From IMG/VR virus record IMGVR_UViG_3300010370_000176, positions 1-28,543 of that record: a stretch of 28,543 bases of DNA. One strand, 5' to 3'. Numbering within the stretch: the first letter of the stretch is position 1; each line of letters opens with the position of its first letter. The notes beneath the pieces are model-generated. The model did not search any database. It had not been told where the DNA came from and was given only the letters and a program-made list of their open reading frames with translations. Origin of the DNA: a virus. A program made the translations under genes and the position numbers. Shown here piece after piece: positions 6,006 to 11,712 of the stretch.

Positions 6006-6547
6006 AATTTGTTTACGTCAATCAAACCGAACCTCATTATAACAAACACTTTCCAGAAATTGTAGATCAACAGACAATCACAATCGAAGCACCTGCACAG
6101 GATCTGAACGTTCATCAATATTTTGAAATGTTCAAGGGATTTCTTCGTGCAGTTGGGTTTGATGATTATAATATCATGGATGGTGCTTGCCGCCTTGCGT
6201 TTAATGATGGGAATGAAGAATCTAAAATGCAAAAACTGATGCAAGAGTATGATTTGCAAGATAAGCAGATTTATACTGACAAAGAATATTTTGATCTAAA
6301 AGAAAAAGTAGAAAAACTTGAGCAGCAACTTGTTATAGAAGAGGATACTTCAAATAAGGATATGTGGGATCAGGGTATGCTTAAAGTAACTACCAATAAT
6401 CCCATAAAGGCATGGAATGGTCTTATTCCTGGTTCTCCAGAAGCACGAGAAAAAGGATGCATCTGCCCTGTTCTTGATAATCAGGAAATGCCTGACGATA
6501 GGAAATGGATTGATGTTGAGTGCCCGATTCATGGTAGGTCCAAATGA
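5984..6547 (+). CDS. Hypothetical protein with C-terminal zinc-ribbon-like motif, 187 aa
   Basis: The frame opens at 5822, but ATG 5984 (MPYDATVKFVYVNQTEPHYN) avoids a long overlap and lies just downstream of the promoter at 5931-5959. Three parts are visible: a beta-alpha N-terminal domain to about residue 85 (NIMDGACRLAFNDGN), a coiled coil about 90-125 (EYFDLKEKVEKLEQQLVIEE), and a C-terminal segment with GCICPV and ECPIHG, i.e. CxC...CxxH, probably one zinc site. The stop overlaps the next start as ATGA. Function unknown; the layout suggests a small adaptor or nucleic-acid-binding protein. Confidence 0.78.
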   Translation: MPYDATVKFVYVNQTEPHYNKHFPEIVDQQTITIEAPAQDLNVHQYFEMFKGFLRAVGFDDYNIMDGACRLAFNDGNEESKMQKLMQEYDLQDKQIYTDKEYFDLKEKVEKLEQQLVIEEDTSNKDMWDQGMLKVTTNNPIKAWNGLIPGSPEAREKGCICPVLDNQEMPDDRKWIDVECPIHGRSK

Positions 6548-6777
6548 AAAAACTTGATAAAGAAGAATTCCCACATGAGGGATTCCCTTATAGGTTGGAA
6601 GATAAAAGAGAAAACAAAACTTGTTTTTTCCAAAGCGAGGATCACATGAATAAATACATTGCTCGCTACAAACTAAACACAAAACAGTACAAAATTTCTG
6701 TGAATGGACAACCAAACTACGTTAGTACTGGCACTACAGCAAGTAAAAAACTTAGAAAGTCTGCTAAAAAACAATGA
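6544..6777 (+). CDS. Basic hypothetical protein, 77 aa
   Basis: Starts MKKLDKEEFPHEGFPYRLED; strongly basic, with a Lys-rich C-terminus (TASKKLRKSAKKQ). It is joined by ATGA to the upstream gene. Its last 74 bases also encode the start of another small protein in the next frame, an unusually long overlap. No motif recognised. Confidence 0.72.
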   Translation: MKKLDKEEFPHEGFPYRLEDKRENKTCFFQSEDHMNKYIARYKLNTKQYKISVNGQPNYVSTGTTASKKLRKSAKKQ

Positions 6778-6850
6778 ATGGAAAAACTTTTTGTACTCTC
6801 ACCTAATCTCAATTGAAGTGGAGTTGAAGAGGCAACTAAGTCACGAATGA
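6704..6850 (+). CDS. Small helical protein, 48 aa, embedded start
   Basis: The ATG at 6704 lies inside the preceding gene in the +1 frame and opens a frame reading MDNQTTLVLALQQVKNLESL, then LKNNEWKNFLYSHLISIEVE, ending LKRQLSHE, with its stop overlapping the next start as ATGA (6847-6850). The product is a regular amphipathic helix pair with no stops, Pro or odd residues, and it explains the otherwise empty 6778-6846 stretch. I judge it real despite the 74-base overlap. Function unknown. Confidence 0.72.
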   Translation: MDNQTTLVLALQQVKNLESLLKNNEWKNFLYSHLISIEVELKRQLSHE

Positions 6851-7335
6851 AAAGAAAAAAAATTTGGCGTTGGTGGGCAAAAGCACTTGGAGAAAAACCA
6901 TCTAAATGCGACCGAGAATCTGATACTATTGCTTGGATACGCACCGCTATTTTTATTTCTTACTTGGTCACTAATGTTTTTATCGTGGCTGGTGTAATAA
7001 GACATTGGAATGACATTGAACAAACAAACGGAGTTACCCAAATGAATTTAATTGATCCCCAAAGCAAAGAAGAAAAAACACTACAAGAAGTGGTTAATAG
7101 TTTATATGAAAAACTTTGCGAAATTGAAGATTATGCAAAAGAAAATAAAAACTATATTGATACTGTAAGAGAAGACGAAATTGTAAACAGAAATATTTGC
7201 AATAGTGTTTCTAATAGGGTCTTTGAATTAGAACAAGAAAATATTGGTACAACTAATGTTTTGTATCAACTCGAAAATAGACTTGATATGCTAAGACTTG
7301 AGTTTGACAATTATACAGGAAATACCGATGTATGA
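6847..7335 (+). CDS. Membrane-anchored coiled-coil protein, 162 aa, possible fusion
   Basis: The N-terminus is very basic and Trp-rich (MKRKKIWRWWAKALGEK), followed by a transmembrane helix at about residues 29-50 (IAWIRTAIFISYLVTNVFIV). From about residue 66 (MNLIDPQSKEEKTL) the chain is acidic and coiled-coil-like with heptads through VFELEQENIG and LENRLDMLRLEFDN. The positive N-terminus suggests N-in topology. I recall cyanophage proteins of about 55 residues that resemble only the first part, so this may be a fusion of two ORFs. The start overlaps the previous stop by ATGA. Confidence 0.78.
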   Translation: MKRKKIWRWWAKALGEKPSKCDRESDTIAWIRTAIFISYLVTNVFIVAGVIRHWNDIEQTNGVTQMNLIDPQSKEEKTLQEVVNSLYEKLCEIEDYAKENKNYIDTVREDEIVNRNICNSVSNRVFELEQENIGTTNVLYQLENRLDMLRLEFDNYTGNTDV

Positions 7336-7507
7336 AGAATTAGACACTTTTGAAAAAGCATTATCACACTTTGGGACTAGAGTAGATGTTATCTGTGCTT
7401 TGGAAATGGGCGGAAAACTTGATGCAGAAACTGCCTATAAAAACATTAAATATGAACTCAAAGAACTCAAACGAGTTCGTAAGCAGTTCAAAAAGAACGT
7501 GCAATAA
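7328..7507 (+). CDS. Hypothetical helical protein, 59 aa
   Basis: ATG 7328 (MYEELDTFEKALSHFGTRVD) is chosen over an upstream in-frame codon because it gives an 8-base overlap with the previous gene. The product is all helical with a basic C-terminal helix (LKELKRVRKQFKKNVQ). It overlaps the next gene by 56 bases. No family recognised. Confidence 0.72.
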   Translation: MYEELDTFEKALSHFGTRVDVICALEMGGKLDAETAYKNIKYELKELKRVRKQFKKNVQ

Positions 7508-7622
7508 ATGTGGTGAAGAAAAACCACTTGACAAAAACCACTTCCAAGTTGTAAAATACTTCAAAAGTGGTTTTTCCTATTACTGCAATGAGTGCAACAA
7601 ACCTAAACCCAGAGAGGAATGA
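7452..7622 (+). CDS. Small zinc-ribbon-like protein, 56 aa
   Basis: The frame has CNKCGEEKPLDKNHF and, about 28 residues later, YYCNECNKPKPREE, i.e. paired CxxC motifs typical of the small phage zinc-finger proteins of the form CxKCGEEKPLxxF...CxxC. The only plausible start is ATG 7452 (MNSKNSNEFVSSSKRT), which overlaps the preceding gene by 56 bases; a longer frame from 7386 has unrelated N-terminal residues. Probably binds nucleic acid or a protein partner through zinc. Confidence 0.72.
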   Translation: MNSKNSNEFVSSSKRTCNKCGEEKPLDKNHFQVVKYFKSGFSYYCNECNKPKPREE

Positions 7623-7624
7623 TT

Positions 7625-7909
7625 ATGACTGACTTTGACTACAAAAAGTATTCTCTTGAAAAACTTGAAGATTGGTTGCATGATGCTATGTCATCTGCTG
7701 AGGCTTCACCAGAAGAAATTTATGCAACAATTCTAGAATCTGTAACAGAAAACGTACAGTATTATAAGAGTGGTTATGAACGATCTTTGAAACTTCTTAA
7801 ACTTATGACTCCTAATGAACCAGAACTTGATGCTGAGTTCATGGAAACCCTTAAAAAAGATGGGTATTCTTATACCCCACAAACCGATAAAAACTCTTGG
7901 TCTATTTGA
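7625..7909 (+). CDS. Conserved cyanophage hypothetical protein, 94 aa
   Basis: An in-frame ATG at 7619 exists, but GAGAGGA (7612-7618) is spaced properly (6 bases) only for ATG 7625, giving MTDFDYKKYSLEKLEDWLHD. The protein is acidic and helical (MSSAEASPEEIYATILESV). The pattern LEDWLHDAMSSAEASPEEIY is one I recall as widely conserved in T4-like cyanophages, without known function. It is followed after one base by the next gene. Confidence 0.82.
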   Translation: MTDFDYKKYSLEKLEDWLHDAMSSAEASPEEIYATILESVTENVQYYKSGYERSLKLLKLMTPNEPELDAEFMETLKKDGYSYTPQTDKNSWSI

Positions 7910-7910
7910 A

Positions 7911-8147
7911 ATGGCACTATCACAATCCGTTGAAGAATCCCTAAAAGAAGCAGAAGCATCATTGCGTAATGCACTAGCGTATGCTGCCCGTCAAGAACGC
8001 CCGATGGTCTGTAGTGTCATTGCTGATCTTATCAGTCGTATTGAGACACTACAAACAACTGATAGTCTCCTAGATAAACTGGAAAACCGCAAACCAGGAG
8101 ACTCTGGTTTCTTCGGAACATTTTTTGGAAAGGACGAAGACGATTAA
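7911..8147 (+). CDS. Conserved cyanophage hypothetical protein, 78 aa
   Basis: ATG 7911 follows the upstream stop by one base. The product MALSQSVEESLKEAEASLRN continues with ALAYAARQERPMVCSVIADL and ends in an acidic tail (FGTFFGKDEDD). It is helical and looks like a conserved partner of the upstream gene. It is the last gene before a late-type promoter. Function unknown. Confidence 0.82.
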   Translation: MALSQSVEESLKEAEASLRNALAYAARQERPMVCSVIADLISRIETLQTTDSLLDKLENRKPGDSGFFGTFFGKDEDD

Positions 8148-8148
8148 T

Positions 8149-8156
8149 GATAAATA
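8149..8156 (+). promoter_or_regulatory. T4-type late promoter octamer GATAAATA
   Basis: GATAAATA fits the NATAAATA late promoter pattern of T4-like cyanophages (T4 itself TATAAATA). It lies immediately after a stop codon and 21 bases before the ATG at 8178, the expected place for a late -10 element, and suggests that the next gene is a virion gene. Confidence 0.72.
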
Positions 8157-8177
8157 TTTAAAACAAATGCCACCAGA

Positions 8178-9086
8178 ATGAAGACGTATTCCACATTTAT
8201 TACAGAAGCAACTGCTGCACAAGCTGCACGGTCTGGAATGCGTATTCCTGGTGGTCAACTGCTAAGAGGAGCAGGAAGACTTGCCAGTAGAGCAGCTGCA
8301 CCAGTTGGCGCTGCAATTGATGCCAAAGATGAATATGAGCAGCGCAGAAAAGCAGGATTTAATCAAGCGCAATCTGGTACTGCTGCTGCTTTAAAAGCAG
8401 GTGGAGGTTGGGCAGGCGGTGCTGTAGGAGCAGCAAAAGGTGCTGCTCTAGGTGCTGCACTTGGTAGTGTAGTTCCTGGTGCTGGTACTGCAATTGGTGC
8501 TGGTATTGGCGGTGTTGCTGGTGGTATTGCTGGATATATGGGTGGGTCTGCTTTAGGTGGAAAAGCAGCAGATCTTGTCGTTGGATCTTCAGCGGAAAAG
8601 GCAAAGCAAGCGCAGTTGAAAATCCAACAGCAAATGAAGCAAAACCAACAAAAACAGCAGCAACAGCAAAAAAATATTCAAAGACAAACAGTTGCCGCTG
8701 CTGGTGGTAGATCTGGGCAAGTACAAACAAATACAGCATACCAATCAAAACTAGGTGGCGCTAAAGCAACAACCACTTATGGTGCTGGTGGTCAGCAAGT
8801 AGTTAGAGCAAACCTAGGAAATCAAGGCGTAAATAAAGTTGCTCAAGGCGGTGCTCAGGCAGGAAAAGCATATGGAGCGACTCTAGGTGGAGTAAAGGGA
8901 ACAGTAACTTATGATGCAAAAGGTAATAAGTCATTCCAAGCAACAAAACCTGCTGCAAAACCAGTTGCTAAACCAACACCAAAACCAGTTGCTAAACCAA
9001 CTGCTCAGCAGCAAATGAGACAAAGAATACAAGCAAATAAACCAAAACCAGCACCACAACAGAAGAAAATGTTTGGATTATTTTAA
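8178..9086 (+). CDS. Putative internal head protein with glycine zipper, 302 aa
   Basis: The first residues, MKTYSTFITEA, align without gaps to the capsid-targeting sequence of T4 internal proteins (MKTYQEFIAEA), including the I-x-E|A site cut by the T4 prohead protease gp21 after residue 10. The rest has four parts: a basic segment (20-60), a Gly/Ala-rich glycine-zipper hydrophobic stretch (about 73-136) likely to form a membrane hairpin, a Gln/Lys-rich helix (140-170), and a Gly-rich region with a 21-residue repeat (191-211 and 235-255, pattern LGGxKxTxTYxAxG) followed by a KPVAKPTPKP tail. A late promoter precedes it. I infer a protein packed in the head and injected with the DNA. A tiny frame (MPPE, from 8167) overlaps its start as ATGA. 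Confidence 0.8.
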   Translation: MKTYSTFITEATAAQAARSGMRIPGGQLLRGAGRLASRAAAPVGAAIDAKDEYEQRRKAGFNQAQSGTAAALKAGGGWAGGAVGAAKGAALGAALGSVVPGAGTAIGAGIGGVAGGIAGYMGGSALGGKAADLVVGSSAEKAKQAQLKIQQQMKQNQQKQQQQQKNIQRQTVAAAGGRSGQVQTNTAYQSKLGGAKATTTYGAGGQQVVRANLGNQGVNKVAQGGAQAGKAYGATLGGVKGTVTYDAKGNKSFQATKPAAKPVAKPTPKPVAKPTAQQQMRQRIQANKPKPAPQQKKMFGLF

Positions 9087-9108
9087 TATGTAATTTAAAA
9101 AAATCGTT

Positions 9109-10605
9109 ATGAAATTTATTGGTCTTAGATTATGTGAGCATGATTCGAACATTAGTTATTCATGTAATCAAAAAGTTAAATATTATAAGTCTGAAAGAGA
9201 TTTTCAAGTTAAACATCATGGATTTGATGATCTTAACCAATGGACAAAAATAATTAAAAAGTGGAATATTGATCCAAAAGAAATTGATGCTATAGGAATA
9301 GTCATCGATGCACATAGGCATTCTCACTTAAAGTTTGATGAATCCAAACTTTATGAAACAGTAGACATTCCATTATTCAATCTTTTGGGATTTGAATGCC
9401 CTATTTTTAGGGTGGATCACCATTATGCACACTCTTTGGGTAGTTGGTGTTTAGGTATTGACCAAACAATTTCATTTGTATTTGATGGATTTGGGGACAA
9501 CTTCTCAAGTCATACTATTTTTAAGTCTAATGAAAAAGTTTTAAACTTCAATTATACAAACGCTCCATCTTTAGGTGTTATTTTATCAATGTTAGGAGAG
9601 CAGATTGGAGTTAGTGGCACTCAATACGATCAAGCTGGTAAAGTTATGGCATTAAAAGGTCATGGACTATTGCCAAAAGAGTTTATCAATGCTGAAAAAC
9701 AAAGACTTTCAAGATACAATATAAATTTCCTAGATTATCTGTGGAATTTGAATTCTTCATCATTAATAGATCAAGAAATATACAATCATATACAAATATG
9801 TCATGAAGTTACTGAGGATATATTTGCAAATCATTTTAGAGATTATAGTGAAGAAAATGATGTAATTTGCTATTCTGGTGGAGTAGCACAAAATACTGTA
9901 ATTAACAGTAAGATTAAAAAAGTCAGACCAAATCTTCATATTTTACCACATTGTAATGATGAAGGATTATCATTGGGAGTTATTGAATTTCTTAGAAAAT
10001 ATTTTCAACAAGAACCTTTCGATAGAACTGGATTTCCATTTTGGCAATCTGATGAAGCACCAGAAACTACACCATCGAGCGATACAATTAAAAGAACTGC
10101 AGATCATTTAGCAAATGGAAAAATTGTTGGGTGGTATCAAGGAAATGGCGAAGTTGGATCGAGAGCATTGGGTAATAGAAGTATTTTGATGAATCCAACT
10201 ATTAAAAATGGAAAAGAAATACTAAATGATAAAGTTAAACATAGAGAATGGTATAGACCGTTTGGAGCTTCGATTTTAGAAGAAGAAACCAAAAAATATT
10301 TTGACTGGGATGGAGTTTCTCCATATATGTTATATGTAATGGATATCTTAGATAAAGAAAGTTTCCCAGCAATTACACATGTTGATGGAACTTGCAGGAT
10401 ACAAACTGTTTCTCAAAATTCATCAATTTACTATAATTTAATTGATGAATTTAGGGAATTGACAGGAATACCGATGGTATTGAATACTTCATTAAATAAT
10501 GGAGGAAAACCAATATGCGGATCAATAGCTGATTCTCTAGATCTTTTTAGTTCTACTAATTTAGATATATTAGTTGTTGGTAATGAAATTTATGAAAAAA
10601 CTTAA
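9109..10605 (+). CDS. Carbamoyltransferase (NodU/CmcH/TobZ family)
   Basis: The 498-residue protein has the two-part layout of O-carbamoyltransferases: an N-terminal Kae1-like ASKHA domain with the metal-binding segment DHHYAHSLGSW and SFVFDGFGDN, and a C-terminal YrdC-like domain with GNGEVGSRALGNRSIL, REWYRPFGAS and GIPMVLNTSLNNGGKPI. Family members transfer a carbamoyl group from carbamoyl phosphate to a sugar or other hydroxyl via an adenylate. The substrate is unknown; modification of a surface glycan or small metabolite is possible. Length is slightly below the usual 550-600. The gene is clearly more AT-rich than its neighbours, with many AAT, ATT, TTA and AAA codons, suggesting separate acquisition. 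Related genes are known in other cyanophages. Confidence 0.93.
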   Translation: MKFIGLRLCEHDSNISYSCNQKVKYYKSERDFQVKHHGFDDLNQWTKIIKKWNIDPKEIDAIGIVIDAHRHSHLKFDESKLYETVDIPLFNLLGFECPIFRVDHHYAHSLGSWCLGIDQTISFVFDGFGDNFSSHTIFKSNEKVLNFNYTNAPSLGVILSMLGEQIGVSGTQYDQAGKVMALKGHGLLPKEFINAEKQRLSRYNINFLDYLWNLNSSSLIDQEIYNHIQICHEVTEDIFANHFRDYSEENDVICYSGGVAQNTVINSKIKKVRPNLHILPHCNDEGLSLGVIEFLRKYFQQEPFDRTGFPFWQSDEAPETTPSSDTIKRTADHLANGKIVGWYQGNGEVGSRALGNRSILMNPTIKNGKEILNDKVKHREWYRPFGASILEEETKKYFDWDGVSPYMLYVMDILDKESFPAITHVDGTCRIQTVSQNSSIYYNLIDEFRELTGIPMVLNTSLNNGGKPICGSIADSLDLFSSTNLDILVVGNEIYEKT

Positions 10606-10606
10606 A

Positions 10607-10626
10607 TTTGTAACAAAAGTTACAAA
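10607..10626. repeat. Inverted repeat after the carbamoyltransferase gene
   Basis: TTTGTAAC (10607-10614) and GTTACAAA (10619-10626) form a perfect 8-bp inverted repeat around AAAA. It starts one base after the carbamoyltransferase stop and ends 5 bases before the -35 box of the next promoter. It has no T tract, so it may be a weak terminator or an operator next to the promoter. Confidence 0.55.
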
Positions 10627-10631
10627 ATTAC

Positions 10632-10660
10632 TTGACTATATAAGGTAACGGGTCTATAAT
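10632..10660 (+). promoter_or_regulatory. Strong sigma70-type promoter (TTGACT, 17 bp, TATAAT)
   Basis: TTGACT (10632-10637), an ideal 17-bp spacer and a perfect TATAAT (10655-10660). The predicted start near 10667 leaves a leader of about 64 bases containing a perfect palindrome and a second small stem before the gene at 10731. It probably drives the tiny genes up to the terminator at 11491-11516. Confidence 0.85.
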
Positions 10661-10673
10661 GATCCCACGTTCA

Positions 10674-10695
10674 TTCGCTATTTGCAAATAGCGAA
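10674..10695. repeat. Perfect 22-bp palindrome in the leader
   Basis: The arms TTCGCTATTTG and CAAATAGCGAA are exact reverse complements with no spacer. In RNA this would fold into a 9-bp stem with loop TGCA only about 7 bases from the predicted 5' end; in DNA it would be a symmetric site for a dimeric protein. It is followed by a second small stem, GAACG/CGTTC (10714-10726). Confidence 0.8.
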
Positions 10696-10702
10696 CGCAA
10701 GT

Positions 10703-10720
10703 AAGCCGACTCGGAACGGA
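10703..10720 (+). repeat. Direct repeat, copy 1 (leader)
   Basis: AAGCCGACT followed by C and GGAACGGA. The same two blocks recur at 10876-10894 with GAA between them. Copy 1 ends 10 bases before the ATG at 10731. Confidence 0.65.
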
Positions 10721-10730
10721 TCGTTCATCT

Positions 10731-10886
10731 ATGGAACAACTCTTCTTAACCTGTTTACAAGCACAATTAATGATTGGTAAAGTTAATACCAACAAATTAA
10801 TTGATGCCCAACAAAAAAATGATTTAATTTGGGAAATTAAACAGGTCACTAAGAAAGGTTGTTTTGTAGACGCAAAAGCCGACTGA
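10731..10886 (+). CDS. Small conserved hypothetical protein, 51 aa
   Basis: Starts MEQLFLTCLQAQLMIGKVNT, continues NKLIDAQQKNDLIWEIKQVT and ends KKGCFVDAKAD. Helical, with two Cys. It is the first gene after the strong promoter at 10632-10660, with a structured leader and no good ribosome binding site. Its last codons and stop lie inside the second copy of the direct repeat. I recall small proteins like this in other marine cyanophages; function unknown. Confidence 0.75.
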   Translation: MEQLFLTCLQAQLMIGKVNTNKLIDAQQKNDLIWEIKQVTKKGCFVDAKAD

Positions 10887-10894
10887 AGGAACGG
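10876..10894 (+). repeat. Direct repeat, copy 2 (at the stop codon)
   Basis: AAGCCGACT, then GAA, then GGAACGG; it matches copy 1 at 10703-10720 in both blocks. It covers the stop codon of the 51-residue gene and lies 33 bases before the next ATG. Confidence 0.65.
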
Positions 10895-10927
10895 GACTAA
10901 CCATCTCATTTCTTTAGGAGAAAACCA

Positions 10928-11065
10928 ATGTCGAAAGTAGTTTACCGTGGTGTTGAGTATGATACCGAAAAGCGTATCGCTTATCAACAACAAATGCAAC
11001 AACAAGCCCAACAGTACAATGAAGTCTACCGTGGCGTCAAGTACACTAAGGAAGGGCATAAGTGA
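10928..11065 (+). CDS. YRG-repeat small protein (DUF4278-like), 45 aa
   Basis: A good ribosome binding site, AGGAG (10916-10920), lies 7 bases before the ATG. The product has two copies of a short motif, VVYRGVEYDTEK near the N-terminus and EVYRGVKYTKEG near the C-terminus, separated by a Gln-rich linker (QQQMQQQAQQ). Paired YRG-x-x-Y motifs are typical of the cyanobacterial DUF4278 family, which also occurs in cyanophages; function unknown. Its stop overlaps the next start (TGATG). Confidence 0.78.
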   Translation: MSKVVYRGVEYDTEKRIAYQQQMQQQAQQYNEVYRGVKYTKEGHK

Positions 11066-11163
11066 TGCAAAAACTAAATTTCCTTCAACTCATTAAAGAG
11101 CAGAAGCAAAAAGAAGATCGCCGCCACAAAGCACAACTAGTACAACTCGTTGGTGCAAAGTAG
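11065..11163 (+). CDS. Very small basic protein, 32 aa
   Basis: ATG 11065 overlaps the preceding stop by one base and the TAG at 11161-11163 overlaps the next start by one base. The product starts MQKLNFLQLIKEQKQKEDRR and ends QLVQLVGAK: one amphipathic basic helix. The exact overlaps on both sides argue that it is translated; it is small enough to doubt. Confidence 0.58.
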   Translation: MQKLNFLQLIKEQKQKEDRRHKAQLVQLVGAK

Positions 11164-11333
11164 TGGATGAATACACATATCATTATGATGATATGGACAA
11201 AGATAGCAGACCACCTGCTTGCTACCAACTAACATATAGAGGGTGCAAGTACTGGTCTTGCTATCGTATTCACTTACGTCAATGGTTCGAAAGCATGTTG
11301 TCTGTAGAACCAATATTTAATAGAAAAAGATGA
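11163..11333 (+). CDS. Small hypothetical protein with GTG start, 56 aa
   Basis: GTG 11163 overlaps the preceding stop by one base. The product reads MDEYTYHYDDMDKDSRPPAC and then YQLTYRGCKYWSCYRIHLRQ, ending PIFNRKR. The YRGCKY segment echoes the YRG motif of the DUF4278-like protein one gene upstream, and there are three Cys. The stop overlaps the next start as ATGA. Function unknown. Confidence 0.62.
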   Translation: MDEYTYHYDDMDKDSRPPACYQLTYRGCKYWSCYRIHLRQWFESMLSVEPIFNRKR

Positions 11334-11491
11334 AACTGTTAATTCAGTTTTTAGTGCTCGCCAGAATCATCACTAATGATGGTGTATTTTCAGAGCAAAG
11401 GAAGTTTCCTGTTAAAAAGGAACCTCCTGAAATAAGACGAGTTCTTAGAAAAAAAGGTAAGAAACATTTTAGAAAGTTTCTTAACGAATGA
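11330..11491 (+). CDS. Small basic protein, 53 aa
   Basis: Starts MKLLIQFLVLARIITNDGVF: a short hydrophobic N-terminus, too short and not classic enough for a confident signal peptide. The remainder is strongly basic (PPEIRRVLRKKGKKHFRKFL). Joined by ATGA to the upstream gene and ending at a terminator. It may bind nucleic acid or membrane; function unknown. Confidence 0.65.
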   Translation: MKLLIQFLVLARIITNDGVFSEQRKFPVKKEPPEIRRVLRKKGKKHFRKFLNE

Positions 11492-11516
11492 GGGAGGTTT
11501 ACACCTCCCTTTTTTT
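11491..11516 (+). terminator. Rho-independent terminator
   Basis: An 8-bp perfect stem AGGGAGGT (11491-11498) and ACCTCCCT (11503-11510) with loop TTAC, followed by seven T (11510-11516). It begins at the last base of the preceding stop codon. Confidence 0.92.
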
Positions 11517-11548
11517 ATAGTATAATGAAGTATAATCTTTCCAGAACT

Positions 11549-11710
11549 ATGGACAAAGAAAAATTAAAGCTTATTGTCAGAAACCTAGAATCTCTGGTAG
11601 AATGTCTGAAGTCTGAGATTTATTCAGACCCACAGAGTTACACTAAAAAACCAATCACCGATTATGATGAAGTGTTTACCGATGGTGATGATGACGGATA
11701 CCCAGATTAA
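11549..11710 (+). CDS. Small acidic hypothetical protein, 53 aa
   Basis: The frame contains ATG at 11525 and 11549. I chose 11549 (MDKEKLKLIVRNLESLVECL) because TATAAT-like boxes at 11521-11526 and 11531-11536 suggest that transcription starts around 11535-11545, and the extra residues look unrelated. The product is one helix followed by an acidic tail (DYDEVFTDGDDDGYPD). Function unknown. Confidence 0.68.
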   Translation: MDKEKLKLIVRNLESLVECLKSEIYSDPQSYTKKPITDYDEVFTDGDDDGYPD

Positions 11711-11712
11711 CT

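Noticed and set aside
8359-8748. 129-codon Gln/Leu/His-rich frame on the minus strand
   Set aside because: It is the complement of the Ala/Gly/Gln-rich repeats of the internal-protein candidate; composition alone explains the open frame.
10628-11059. 143-codon minus-strand frame over the tiny genes
   Set aside because: It crosses the promoter, palindrome and two well-supported plus-strand genes with ribosome binding sites.
11280-11300. GGTTCGAA, resembling a tRNA T-loop
   Set aside because: No matching acceptor stem, D arm or anticodon arm around it, and it lies in a coding frame.
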